A stretch of DNA of 64,000 bases from Roridomyces roridus (lineage: Eukaryota; Basidiomycota; Agaricomycetes; Agaricales; Mycenaceae), in the NCBI GenBank assembly GCA_029378245.1, contig JARKIF010000028.1, positions 496,001 through 560,000 on the forward strand, given 5' to 3'. Below are positions 23,001 to 34,259 of this stretch, piece after piece. The position numbers were made by a program, and so were the translations under genes. The notes beneath the pieces are model-generated. The model was not told where the DNA came from and ran no database searches. It was given only the letters and a program-made list of their open reading frames with translations. Positions within the stretch are counted from its first letter, which is position 1. Each line of letters starts with the position of its first letter.

Positions 23001-24348
23001 GCACACCACCCCGAGGATTCTGGGCTACCTCCCCACTGGAGAGCTGACTTTTTTTGCTCAGGAAATCGCACTATGTCGGCTGTCGAGTAACTGAGGCTCG
23101 CTTGGTCTCGTACGCGGAGTCTCACCCATAGGCACTCGGCGGGACCATCTGAGCTTCACTTGCTGCCATTGTACTGCGACCAAGCAAGCTCCCTCGATCC
23201 CACGGTCGCCCCCCGTGCCATGTCGTGGCCACTCGCTCGCTCTCCCCTCAAAAGCACCGGCTTCACCTCCAACCCATTGGTCCGACAACGCACGCATGCT
23301 CGCGCCGTACTCGCTCTGATGCCGCATTCACGATGCTCTCACAAAGCTGCGGCTGTGGGAGACGAAGGTTTTTCGGCCTGCCCTCAGCATTCGCTACGGG
23401 GGTGGGCCTCTCCAATCCGTTCACGTCGGGTTTGGACCCGGTGGAATGGTCTGACGCTGAGCGCGCGAACGCGGAGCTCGATACGTGGCGGGCGTCGACG
23501 TACCGACGGTACCGTCACCTTGATGCACGGATGAGAGAAAGGCGCGGGCGGGGTATGTGCATTGTAGCTAGTCGATCGTATCTCCAGGTACATACCTTTC
23601 GTTCCCGCACGCATTGGGACGTTGTTTTACACCACTTCAATCAGTTATTCTGTCCACTCACTACCCCCTCCAATATTTTGAGATTTTTCAGGATTTTATT
23701 GGATTTATGCCTCCGAGTGTGGCTGCTCGCGGTTGATGGCGACGCCCACGAGTGCTTGATCGTCGCACATGACAATGTGATACATTATGTCATCCCCGTC
23801 CCAAAAGGGATGCTGCACCCTCGTCGTGAACGACAGCGACCACGATGTCACGCTCATTGTGGGCTTGGCGAGCTCAGCCGGATTTGGCTTGCAAGGGACG
23901 ACCAAAGGTGATGCATCACGCACCTTGGCCAATGACCGAAATTGATACATCACGGTAGAGTGGGTCGGGGACCAAGGGTGATGTATCATTGCCCCAGGTG
24001 CTGGTGGGAACCTTGATGATATCAGAATGATTTCGGCTCACACTGGAACTTTGATCCGCACCCCACATCCAAGTCCGTTCCATGGTTGGTCAGCCACTTT
24101 GACAGTCGGGCCGGGTCAACAATCATGTTTGAACAGCAAGTATGTGCAGGCGCATCTCGCTGGAATCTCCACTTTGCACTTACCGACGGCAAGCTAACTG
24201 GTGGCATTCTTCCAGTTGCGCATCAGTCGCAAAGAAAACACAATGTACGGGCAGAATATCGTACATTGTCCTTGTTCGACGGCTTCCCCCGCGGCGTTGG
24301 CATGTCTGCAGACGAGAGAGTCTCCGTCATTCCCTCACACCTGACGTC
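20085..24348 (+). repeat. Left arm of a 4264-bp inverted duplication
   Basis: Every position x in this segment pairs with position 63366-x on the other strand, up to 39018-43281, without any indel. I can see one difference: G at 22681 against A at 40685 on the plus strand (T as paired). Identity starts sharply at CAGGCTTATACGG and stops at CCTGACGTC. The arm contains no convincing complete gene. Coding-like islands occur at 23400-23560 (PFTSGLDPVEWSDAERANAE) and 24120-24200 (ASRWNLHFALTDGKLTGG). Its long open frames in both orientations are not supported by recognisable domains. Confidence 0.9.
20103..23988. mobile_element. Putative TIR element inside the arm (diverged, about 85-bp termini)
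   Basis: The left end carries TGATGTATCACGG, GTGATGCATCACC and GTGATGCATGAC, with TCGGTCATTGGCCAA between them. The right end (23901-23988), reversed, reads TGATACATCACC, GTGATGTATCA, TCGGTCATTGGCCAA and GTGATGCATCACC in the same order. This is an imperfect terminal inverted repeat built of TGATRYATCA palindromes. No target duplication or transposase was found. The same structure is present in the other arm at 39378-43263. Confidence 0.5.
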
Positions 24349-25870
24349 TGAAACTATGAGAGCTCACAACCATCGTGTTTCGCTCGGAAAAAATGTCAAG
24401 ACATACTAGTAACGTATGCGCCTGCGACGAAAACTACATCTTTGGGAATTCGCCGGCCGTGTGAGGAGGGGCGTACATACGTACATCTGTTCACTGCAAA
24501 AATACAGATGAATTTCAGAACGTTGGCAGTCGCTTTCCGAGCACACCGATACCGCCGATGCCCGACCCTGCAGCATGGATAGGTCGGTCGTGCGCCTTTT
24601 GTTCTTTTTTTGTACAAGCTTGGGAGGGTTTGAATGCAGATATGAAAACACAGGGTTCGGGCTCCTTTTCCTTGATACCGAAACTTCGCCAAGTCGACAG
24701 TGGCCAAGTACTTGTCGGAGCAGATTCTGAGATGTGTCTCGCCACAGTTCTTCTATCGAGTCGATCGCATCCGAGAAGCACCAATAATCGCCATTCCCAT
24801 CGGTGCGTGCGAGAAGGCACTAGAATGGATTTTCGAGTGTGTCAATGCCGCCTCTAGCGGAGTCCGATTCCTGCCGTTGTCATGTGGCAATGCCCTTCAT
24901 CACCAGATCTTTCCCCGTTTATTTTGGGAGGAAAGAAGAATCGTTCCAAAGCCCCCATGATTAGGTTCACCCAACTCTTCCCCTTTGAGCAAAGGGCGTT
25001 GTTGCCAGGTGTTGACACGGCGTGGCGGTACCTCCGCCGCGCTGATCCGAGAATGACTCTTCATTCAATACCACCACGTCACTCCTCTCCGACTGGGATT
25101 GCTCGTAACCCTTATACATCAGGAGGCTGAAACGTGTAGAATGCCCTGTGATCCTCCAGAAGCCACCCTTTAGTCTCGACTCTCCGTCACCCGCCAGTCA
25201 CCCGTACTCGATGTCGGATGCACGGTCGTCGGTTGCGCTGCGCTCTTCTCGGATTTCTCGGCCGAAGGCATTCAAAGGCGAGTGCTATGCCCTGGACACA
25301 GTCGATCTCAGCACATCTCTACTCACTCTCCATTGCACCGTGCGGTGTTCCGATGCACCATTCACTCCCTCTCAACTTCACCGTACTTTCCATTTAATTA
25401 TGCCAAGACCCCAAAATCTGTGTCTACCACCGGGCTCTGGCCGCATCTGACTTTCCATCGCACAGGGGAGGACGATATTCGTGTGAATGCCCTGCGACTC
25501 GCCAGGTGTGTTGCGCGTCAAGCCACGACGCTGAGGTATATTCCAAGCCAGTGAACGTCGTCAATCAGGGCACACTTGCGTACCAGCCATCACCCTGTGC
25601 CGGGAGGCGATCGATCCGATATTCACAATCGCCTCAGCTTCAAAGCGGACTTGGTCATGAGGAACGGCTGGCCACAGCACCATCGAATCCATCCATAGTG
25701 GGCTTCATAAGGATGCCGGTGGAAAGCAAGGAGGTTAGCAATCGATCACTCCTGTGTCGAGAATGCGTATTTATCCTCCCTCACTCGGATCGACACTCCC
25801 AGTTGCCCCTCGCTCGTCGCAGACCCTCAGGAAACTATTCTCCCCACCACCATCCGCCTGTGCCACCACG
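24349..25870. other. Region without a recognised gene
   Basis: This is the inner flank of the left arm. A coding-like stretch at 24703-24840 (YLSEQILRCVSPQFFYRVDR) and another near 25440-25550 (DIRVNALRLARCVARQATTL) were not recognised and could not be joined into a gene. They may be exons of an F-box-type gene leading into 25871. No clear repeat or RNA gene was seen. Confidence 0.3.
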
Positions 25871-26939
25871 ATGAGACCGGACCTCGCGCTCGAACTCAAG
25901 CTGCACATCGCCGATCATCTAGCCGGTGCGGCTCTCGCCAGCGTGTGTGCCACGTCGCGGATGCACCACGTCCAACTCATGCCTTTCACCTTTATTCCAC
26001 TCTTGGTGTGGACACATTGGTACTGCTGCTTTACGGGCCATCTTTCGGGTGCTTGGAGCACTTCCTCTTTTGCCCGTTTGAGTTGCCTCTTATATTACGC
26101 GAGACATAATTTAGCAGGGTGAGTCTTCGATCTTACACCTGCGTGTTTTGTGGTCTCATGATACGCACTTAGTTTCTAGAGGTACCTGGGCTCAAGTACA
26201 TTATTCATAAAGAACCAATTGACCACGGTGCGTACGTTGAATCTAGTTCTGTCTGACCGCACAACCGCTCAATTAATCGTATCATTTCAGGTGGCACAGC
26301 CGGCAGTTCACTTGTCGAATCGTTCCTCCGAGCTTCCCAAAATCATATCGGCGCTCAACTCGCTTGGCAATCCGAATCAGATTGTTTATGGATAACCTCG
26401 AGGACGGCCGGGCCACGGATTTCCGACCCTTCCCATTTGGAATTGCATATCAGGACAGATGTGAGCTCAATGGTCTTTTTAGTCCCAGAAGCAGATAATC
26501 TAACGCGAGCACAGGACGGCTTAGTTGGCCTGAAAACACTCACTAACCTTGAATGGCTCAAGATACATGTGCGGATCGAACTATACAGTCACCGCGGGAG
26601 CGGCATTCATCCGCGGCACCTGCAAGGCGTGCGAGAGGCTCTGCACGGGACTGCACCAACATCTCATCCCTGTGCTGCCCCGGTTGCGTGATGTCATTGT
26701 CGGTGTCATGGGCGTGAGCGATCCAGATGGAGACCTTGTGACTGAGGTACGTGAATTATCTTTTCAAGTCGTTCTAACTTCTAGCTGATGCATACGGACT
26801 GCCAACAGCCGGGAGAACGAGTCGTTTACAACATGGGTCACGTTTTCCGGATCGTACCGCCCATCGGAGATGACCGCGAGGCGGTCGAGGTTCGATTTAT
26901 GACCCGTACGGAGTTACTTGTATCTTGCACCGTTATTTG
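25871..26939 (+). CDS. F-box-like protein, copy 1 (approximate, possibly broken)
   Basis: The start MRPDLALELKLHIADHLAGA followed by ALASVCATSRMHHVQLMP is near-identical to the start of the minus-strand gene at 33865. It has the shape of an F-box helix set (leucine-rich start, then a 'LASVCATSR' segment). Later exons give GSSLVESFLRASQNHIGAQL, DGLVGLKTLTNLEWLKIHV, CTGLHQHLIPVLPRLRDVIV and a tail ending TELLVSCTVI at 26939. A frame change near 26580 has no obvious intron. F-box proteins recruit substrates to SCF ubiquitin ligases; that role here is inferred from the N-terminus only. Confidence 0.45.
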
Positions 26940-27099
26940 AGCCAGTGAGTTTGCTTCACCTTGACCGCTCACATCATCATATTATATATATGCCCAGCTT
27001 GTGCTTACATCGAGATGATTCTTGCCATCGTGGAATGAGTACGCTGAATGTTAGAGAGAAAGTTGACACCCCTGGAAGTGCAGAGGTCACTCTGACCCT

Positions 27100-27800
27100 G
27101 CTGGTGAGCCTCTGGCCGCCGAGTTCGAACTCTGCCAGTGGCATTCAAAATCGTCAATGACACGAGTCTTTTTTATTTCTTTAACCGAAGCTCACAGCAA
27201 GATCTCGGTTCGACTCCAACCTTCCACGTGAGCGGTTTGTAACGCCACTTTCTTTTTCAGAAGATCTTGACTTGCGGGGTGATGTCTATGACGAGGAACC
27301 TCCAAACCGAGTGCATGCATATATTCGGCCTTGGTGATCAAGCATCGAAAGCTCCAAGGTTGTCAATGCTCGGTTCAACTCCGGCATTCGACATTGATAT
27401 AGCTCGGAAAGCCTCATTTCTGTTTGCCCATTCTCCGATTGGTAGAGCCGTGTGTCCCCATTTTTGAACCTACCCACCGCCAGCCTAAATCAATGAACAC
27501 AGACAGCGCTTTCTAATTCTCCGCACATTGAGAGCAATCATTAATCAGCGAAGGCTCGGTTCGACTCCGAGCCTCCGACATGGCTGGGGGAAAACCTTGT
27601 TGATTTTTTCTTTATTTGCCCTGTGGTTCCCAAGGTCGATTTGTGGTGCATGAGTTTTACCTAGCACACACGCAGGCACGTAATTAGGGTACGTGAGAGG
27701 GATAAAGGATGAAATAACCGGATCGAAAGCTGCCATTGTGGCAACGCTCGGTTCGACCCCGGCATTCGACATTTCGAGGCCCAACGTATCGGCCATTTTT
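27100..27800 (+). repeat. tRNA-like (SINE-type) repeat relics, family 2
   Basis: Pol III B-box-like words occur at 27122 (AGTTCGAACTC), 27207 (GGTTCGACTCC), 27372 (GGTTCAACTCC), 27558 (GGTTCGACTCC) and 27750 (GGTTCGACCCC). Two copies share CATCGAAAGCT / GATCGAAAGCT upstream and CCGGCATTCGACATT downstream. No copy folds into a complete tRNA, because the 5' acceptor half is missing. Ancient or truncated SINE copies are the simplest reading. The rest of 26940-27931 has no recognised gene. Confidence 0.45.
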
Positions 27801-27931
27801 GTTTGCGTCCGATCTCGTTCTTCCCAAAGCCAATACTCACTAGAACGACCCAATACTCTGATTATATCTAGCCATTCATAGTAGTCATAATATACTTCCG
27901 TCCGTTCAAACTCGTAAATAAATCAACTCCT

Positions 27932-29567
27932 TCACGCACGCAAATGACCCTCCCGCTTCTCCTCCGCCTCCTTCGCCGCCTTCGCCTCCATCTCCCTAAC
28001 CGCCTTCCTCCGCATATACCACTGGAAGACTGGTAGCGTGATGCAAGAAAGCGCAATCCACGCGATGACAATCCCGAAATTCATACCCACTGAACGCATA
28101 TATGGTCAGTCGAGGTCCAGGTCCAAAAAAAGCGAATCGAGCACGCACCCTCATTCTTAGTCCTAAACACAATACACCTCAACGCCCTCTGAATATTGTA
28201 AAACGGCCACGCATATCCGTACTTGAAGACATGGGGCATGACCTCGATGGGCCAGACACAGACGGAGACGTTGGTGATGATCCATGTGATGAGGAAGAAG
28301 GGGATGAAGCGGATTGTGATGAGGGTGATTATGGCGTCGATGGCGAGGCCGCAGGCGAGCATGCCGGTGTAGTTGAGCATCCAAAAGACGACGAAGCCTG
28401 CGCGGCCGAATCTATATTTGGGCAATGAGGTTAAGGCGACGAGGCAGGAAGGGATACGCACTGTCGGTCAAAAGGAAGTTGGAAAGCACGGCTGAGGAGG
28501 GTGTAGCAGAGTGAAATCCAGAGATAACCAATGAAGGCAGTTGTGAGCCGCAGTTTGATGAGCGAGCTCAACCGCAGCTTGTTTTCAAGCCCGGATATCT
28601 GGCGTGCGGTGGTTGCGCCGATGACGATGAAGAAGGAGAGAATGAGCAGGTAAATGAGCCCGACGAAGGTAACGGCGCTTGCAACAGGCGCGTCGAACGG
28701 CCGCAGGTTCGCGATGGTGTAACCCACTGGCCGTGTGACGATCTGCGGCGCACTCGAAAGCAGCTGGCCCGCACTGGCCAGAGCAGAGACGTTCTTGGCA
28801 ACTTGCAGAGCGAGAGACTGGCATACTATTTCTAGCTGCGAGGTGATTATGCCCAGGTGAATTGGGCTGGCGGAAGGTTTAGCTAGTGCGCAGGGCAAAG
28901 GAACAGGGCACGCACTAGATGTTCTCGTTCCGCGCTTGGGACCCGAGGAAAGTGAGAGCTGTAGACCCATCGTAGGCGCCGTCGGTCGATTGAATGGCCG
29001 CTGTCAGATTGGCACTTGCACCGGAATTGACTAGTGGCTGACATTAGTGTCCGCGCTGGCCGTGAAAAAGATGAGGACGCACTGGAGAGCCCATACCACG
29101 TCTTTTCACTCGTGATGGCATGCTCGAACTGCGCGAGCCCGCCGGGGAACTGGCTCGCGGGTACTACCTCCCAACGCACTCCGCCGTGTTCAGGGGCGAT
29201 GGCGTTCATCGCTTGGGACACATCTCGGCCCACGAAGCCACCGTCAAAATCCTGTCAAGAGCGGGTCTTTTAATCCCACGATCGAGCAGGCAAAAGAAGA
29301 AAGGGGACACACCACGATCCATCCAGGCAATGTATGCGTTGGCGTCGTCCACATGGCGCCCCAGTATATCGAGCAGATGCAAAAGATGACCAACGTGAAG
29401 CCTAGGACGGCACCGATGAGGACTTTGAAGTAAATCGTGCGTGATATGGCCGCGGAGGGTGTTTTGTCGAAGAAACCCATGGAAAACGGCGGCGCTGGTG
29501 GTGGTGCGGGTCGCGGGCTGTTGGGTTCAGCGAGCGTGTCTGCGCTCCGATGGTGTGGCATCGACAT
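27932..29567 (-). CDS. SNG1/DUF3533-family membrane protein
   Basis: The start at 29567 gives a Pro-rich cytosolic N-terminus (MSMPHHRSADTLAEPNSPRP) and a first TM helix (VLIGAVLGFTLVIFCICSIY). This is followed by the family hallmark YWGAMWTTPTHTLPGWIV spliced to DFDGGFVGRDVSQAMNAIAP. An extracytosolic domain follows. Then come about five further helices, including SAVTFVGLIYLLILSFFIVI, LTTAFIGYLWISLCYTLLSR and MLNYTGMLACGLAIDAIITL. A basic tail ends KREGHLRA at 27932. Exon 1 is 29313-29567 and exon 2 ends at 29251. The yeast member Sng1 affects drug resistance and plasma-membrane lipid handling. It is divergent with the MFS gene at 30295. Confidence 0.75.
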
Positions 29568-30294
29568 GGCTGGAGAGGGTGAGGGGGAGGGGAAGACGGA
29601 CGACGTAAGGTGCAGCGTCCATTTAACCGCTACTGTAGAGTGGTCAGGAGGGTTACGTGTCGCGCATAAACGGAAACATCACTTCAGCGTGATCGGATTA
29701 CGGAAGCGCTCACTAACTCAATCGGGCGGTGACGGGCGGTTGCGAATTCGCTCAATAGTGGAATTGCAATTGCAAGGTTCTACTGAAGAAGCTAGTCGAT
29801 CCTTCTTCTTCTTGTCCTACTCAATCAGTTCATCTTGATCCCTAGAAGCAGGGCAATGCGGGCAGAGCGGAACCATTATTCGCCGGTTAAATTCTGATTT
29901 GTATGTCATTTCTCCTTCGTTGCTCACCCACCTAGTCCCGAGACGGTAAAAAGTGGGTTTGGGCTTGGCGTGCTAGGCGGAAATAACCCGGCAATATGCG
30001 GAAAGGCGCTTATCGATTCCGGAATAGTAACCCCGAGCCATTTAAGCGGCGGCATGTCATTGTGAGCGTGTCGCTGCGGTAAATTATGCCCACTGGAAAC
30101 GTTCAGGACAGGATTTTTTCTCATTTTGTTCGTGAGCGGTGTCCAGTCTCCAGATCTCATGAGATCTCATGACCCACCAGCTGTGATCGCCGTTGAGAAT
30201 GACATTGGGCTGACATCAACGGCTCCAAGCATCATGCATCAGCTCCCACGCCCGGCTTTCCTCTCCCACCAAGTGTGCCGACACTGGGGCAGGC
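29568..30294. promoter_or_regulatory. Divergent intergenic region between DUF3533 and MFS genes
   Basis: The two membrane-protein genes are transcribed away from each other, so their promoters must share this 727-bp interval. The short frames inside it are not supported. No binding site was assigned. Confidence 0.4.
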
Positions 30295-32144
30295 ATGAGC
30301 ACCCCACCTCCCGACTCACCACGCTCCCGCGACTCTGCGTCAACCGAGTCCCTATACCCCGAAGGCGGGTTCACAGCGTGGGCCACTGTGTTCGGAGCGT
30401 ACGTATTCTTGACGTCTCCAGCCCGTTCACGGTCATCGATTGCCGATCCGCAGATTTCTTGTGCAGTTTTGTGGTTTTGGGCTGGTCACATTCGTTCTAT
30501 GTGTCTGCAGCTTCTGAGTGCAGTGTAGTCTCACGACGTCGTTCGGAGTTTTCCAGGGTCAGCCAATTTGCCAAGGAGCCTGAGCACGACGGGGAATGAT
30601 TGGGTTCAGATTTCTACGTCCGCGAATACCTAACGAGCTCATCTTCCTCCGCCATATCGTGCGTCCTCCTTCCTCCTATCTTTGATGGTCTGTATCTCGT
30701 CCAGATGGATCGGCAGCGTCAGCGCTCTGCTTGTCATCTCTGTCGGCCTCGTTGTAGGGCGTCTCTATGACCGTGGACACTTGTACGTGTACATCCCATT
30801 CCACCCATCTAATTCAATATCGCAGCCATCTGCTCGTCTACGGCGGCTCCCTCCTCCAAGCATTTAGCGTCTTCATGCTGTCTCTCTGCGAGCGGGACCA
30901 GCTATACCAAGTGCGTACACATCCTCCTCTCTCCCGTCTGCCCCATCACGTCTCCCAGATATTTCTCGCCCAAGGCATCGGCATCGGCCTCGGCGCCGGC
31001 ATCGTTTACATCCCCAGCATGGCCGTCGTCTCACACTACTTCCACTCCCCCTCCCGACGTGCCCTCGCCATGTCCATCGTAGCCTCCGGCTCGTCCTTCG
31101 GCGCCGTCGTGCACCCCATCATGCTCAACCACACGCTGCACGATCCGAGGCTTGGATTCGGTGGAGCGGTGAGAGCAACGGCGGGGTTGATTAGTGGGTT
31201 GTTGACACTCGCGTGTGCGTTGATGCGCCCGAGGCTGCCGCCGTCCAGGCAGGTTCCGGAGTTTTGGAAGGACGTGAGGAGATTCTCGAGGGATAGGGCG
31301 TATGTGGTTGCTACCATTGGGTGCGTCGTTCCCTCACTCGATGAGAGGATCCTAAGGCTCACTTGGAGGATGGCAGAATGATGGTCTACAACATCGCGTG
31401 GTATTTCCCCCTCTTCTATCTCCAGCTCGACGCCACGACGCACGGTTTGAGCACAGGCTTTTCGTTTTACTCGGTGTGTCCTGTGTCTACCTACCCTCCT
31501 GTTTCGGCATTCCCTTTTACGCCTCCACACAGCTCGTAATAATGAACGCCTCCGCCTTCGTCGGCCGCCTCACCCCTCCCTTCATCTCATCCTTGCTGGG
31601 AATCAGCATCCCCACGTTGGTAGCGAGCACATCAGCCGGCGGTGCGCTCGTCATCCTCGGGATGGTTGGGCTCAAGAGCGTAGCAAGCGTCGTGGTGATT
31701 GCCGTGTTGTATGGGTTTTTCGCGGGAGCTTGTGAGTTGTGCCTCAGACTCCGACTTTTCCAGTTTCTCTGACGGTGAATGACGGACAGTCATAACACTC
31801 ATGCCCCCGCTCGTCGCGGTGTTGACGCCGGATTTGACTGAACTCGGGTGCGCGCTCCACCTAGTTCTGTATTATGATTCTCAATTTTTCAAAGCCTCCG
31901 GATGGGTGTATCGTTCGCGTTCGAAGGTATAGGCGGACTCGTAGGCCCGCCTATCAACGGCGCACTCCTCACCTCCGAGTTCCATTGGTGGAGGCCTGCG
32001 TTGTTCAGTGGGGTGCGTCCTTCGTCGGTTCCTGATCAGATTGCTTGATACGAGTGAAATGCTGAAGATTATGGGCTTGTTTGGGTTCGGGTTCTTCCTC
32101 TGGACGGATGGGAGCGTGCGGAAGAACTTGAAGGAGGGGCGTTA
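30295..32144 (+). CDS. Major facilitator transporter, monocarboxylate-transporter-like
   Basis: The ATG at 30295 gives MSTPPPDSPRSRDSASTESL then YPEGGFTAWATVFGA, the typical start of fungal MCT-type MFS carriers ('DGGxxAWxxV'). Later exons give WIGSVSALLVISVGLVVGRL, DRGHLLVYGGSLLQAFSVFM and IFLAQGIGIGLGAGIVYIPS. The motif HYFHSPSRRALAMSIVASGS is at the place of the conserved RR loop. In the second half are MMVYNIAWYFPLFYLQLDAT, LVIMNASAFVGRLTPPFISS and a final helix with DGSVRKNLKEGR to the stop at 32142-32144. About eight short introns are needed. The early exons around 30400-30660 are least clear. Substrate is unknown. Confidence 0.7.
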
Positions 32145-32572
32145 ACCGACGGTGTTGAGTTTTGCCTTGGGTTGAACACATATTGACTCAATGAACGGCG
32201 ACCGAGGTTTCGAAACCTCTTCAAGTACTTATAATCGCAATGACGAATGAACGAACAAAGCGACTGAGTAGGAGAACGGTGCTTGCACCGCCATGGATTT
32301 GGTCAGAAGTGAAGTGTGTATTTGAGGCAGTACCCGCGCTTTATATACACAGAAGGTAACGACGGAAACCTTGCAATGAAATTGGCTACTTAGGTAGCTA
32401 GAAATACGAGAAATGTTGGAATATAAAACACAGAAACAAGCAGGCGTTGAGTTCAAGATACCGGTATCCATTTCAACGGAAAACCTGGCACGGTGCAACA
32501 TTCAATCATTAGTGTTGGGAAGCACCAAAGATTGAGAGACCCACATCTTCCTGAAACTCCTCTTAGCCTGTA

Positions 32573-32820
32573 CCCTGGCCGCAGCAGGGAGGGCACTGTC
32601 CGCCGTTGGGGTCTGTCATACAGGCTGGGCTGTCGCTGGATTGTCTCATTTCTGTAGGAAGGGAATGAGAGCCATAGCAGAAGGGCTACTGAGAGACCAA
32701 CCGATTTCTCCACCGTTGACTGTACAAGAATTAGAATCAATGTAGAATGTGTACATGTAACATGGCACCTGACAACGCGAAGAGAACAAGGAGTGTAGCG
32801 AAGATAACTTTGAAAGCCAT
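32573..32820 (-). CDS. Small secreted Cys-rich peptide (SSP) copy c
   Basis: The start at 32820 gives MAFKVIFATLLVLFALS. Exon 2, after TTGTACAG, gives VNGGEI, and exon 3, after TTCCTACAG, gives EMRQSSDSPAC, MTDPNGGQ and CPPCCGQGTG. All splice phases agree, giving a 52-aa precursor. After signal removal about 30-35 residues with four cysteines would be secreted. Introns are about 49 and 51 nt. The 3' flank (AGATGTGGGTCTCTCAATCTTTGG on the minus strand) is shared with copies b and d. Function is unknown. Confidence 0.75.
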
Positions 32821-33019
32821 GATATTCAGAGTGGAGACAGTGGTCGTGGGGTAAGCTGGGTCACAGATTGAGACCCATGGCGCTGAATGTAAGATTTAAA
32901 TACTTGCTGGAATCAGACACAGCCCGATGCTCATTCCCATGGTCAAATCCAAGATCCTGGGCCGGTCTCATTTTTCACGCAACCTCAGGAGATGCCAATG
33001 AGCGCAAGCATTGGAGCAA

Positions 33020-33360
33020 AGACTGTTCTCCCGAGACCTGGGAGCGTGATCCGGAGCCGTGATGGAATTGCGGCCGAGCGTTCGTGGTGTTCCCACAGAG
33101 TCGGGAGAAGATGGCAAATATGAGTAAGTTCCGGGAGCCACAACAACATCGGCCGAAGGCTGGCGAGATCCTTTCCGTCGGAAATTATTGAACCGTGGAA
33201 AATTTAATGACACAGCCGCACTCTCGACGCCTGGCTGAGAAACACGGTAGCTCTGTGAAAACATGACTTTTGCTCATTGTTTCCGAATTCATCACACGCG
33301 TAACTGCCAATAATGCAACCCACTGCGACATGACATCTTGGCAACACGTACGGTTTGATA
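33020..33360 (-). promoter_or_regulatory. SSP-associated upstream block and flank (upstream of 32820)
   Basis: CTCCCGAGACCTGGGAGCGT, GAGCCGTGATGGAATTGCGG, GTCGGGAGAAGATGGC and TTGAACCGTGGAA occur in the same order as in blocks at 37055, 38345 and 58405. The distal part (33230-33360) matches the inverse of 17880-18030. It begins about 200 bp upstream of SSP copy c. Confidence 0.5.
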
Positions 33361-33421
33361 GTGGCTGAACTAAGATCGATATGCAGGGTGGTCAAGCCCG
33401 GCGAGGCCGTGGGCATGAAAT

Positions 33422-33865
33422 TCAAGGATTGGAGGAACGATTCGACAGTCGAACGAGAGGCGCCTGGTATGACTGCATTGAGTAGTTACAGCGAGATATT
33501 CCGTGCTGCGCACCGTGTTGAATTGGCTCCTTATGACTACTGGATTTTAGCCCAGGAATTTCTAGAAACTGGGTGCATTGATCAGCCCGAAGCCAGAGCC
33601 AGAGCTTAAGCTCGCGCAGAAGCCTTTCGGGATCCGTGCTCAGATCAAGGGAACTAGGTGATGACGGGCTGAGACAGAGGATCTCGAGAAGAGCAATTGC
33701 TCGTCGCGTGCCATTCTCGTCGTGCGGCAGCTCGATGTGCCAGTAGAGACTGGGCATGAGCTGGACGTGATGCATGCGCGATGTGGCACACACGCTTGCC
33801 AGCGCGGCTGAGGGAGGATGGTCTGCGATATGCAGCTTGATTTCGAGGGCGAGATCCGGTCTCAT
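33422..33865 (-). CDS. F-box-like protein, copy 2 (short or truncated)
   Basis: An open frame of 147 codons from the ATG at 33865 begins MRPDLALEIKLHIADHPPSA and ALASVCATSRMHHVQLMPSL. It then continues YWHIELPHDENGTRRAIALL and LSTDPERLLRELKLWLWLRA. It matches the gene at 25871 at both N-terminus and DNA level, including the intron-like GTTTCTAGAAATTCCTGGGC. Copy 1 continues for several more exons, so this copy may be truncated or its last exons unrecognised. It is divergent from the DUF6533 gene at 34260. Confidence 0.5.
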   Translation of the reverse strand: MRPDLALEIKLHIADHPPSAALASVCATSRMHHVQLMPSLYWHIELPHDENGTRRAIALLEILCLSPSSPSSLDLSTDPERLLRELKLWLWLRADQCTQFLEIPGLKSSSHKEPIQHGAQHGISRCNYSMQSYQAPLVRLSNRSSNP

Positions 33866-34259
33866 CTTGGTAGCGCGGATGGTGGTGGAGAAAAAGGAAA
33901 AACGTCGTCACGTGTCCCCTTCGTTGATTTCACGTGAAGACTCCGAAGACTCCGATGCTTTGGTGTTGTTTGACCCTTCTCTCTTCCGACCGCCATGATC
34001 CCCAACGGGAACCTCGTCCTATGCAAGCTCGGCACAATGTAGCCCTTTCCATACGCCAGAGACGCCGATGGTGGGCATTTTGATTCTCAATCTATCAAGG
34101 AAGGCCCTGAAGATCCCCGCAAACGTGCGTCCACAACTATCTCGGACTCGTAGGTACTTAACTGCTAACTTCCGAAAGCCTGAATGGAATGACACCACCC
34201 TGACTGGTTAAATGCTGAGCTTAACAGGGACGGCAAGTGCCCCGGTTCTCTTACCGGCC

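Noticed and set aside
22486..23004. 172-codon minus-strand frame in the left arm (and its copy at 40362-40880)
   Set aside because: It has no recognisable domain, no supporting splice structure, and overlaps equally long frames on the other strand, so chance in GC-rich sequence is likelier.
23225..23911. 228-codon plus-strand frame in the arm as a full gene
   Set aside because: Only a middle part (near 23400-23560) looks coding; the initiation codon is weak and the rest resembles no protein. It is kept only as a coding-like island.
20085..24348. Arms considered as two insertions of one transposon
   Set aside because: No target-site duplication at either copy, and the ends do not coincide with the internal TIR-like termini; an inverted segmental duplication explains the borders better.
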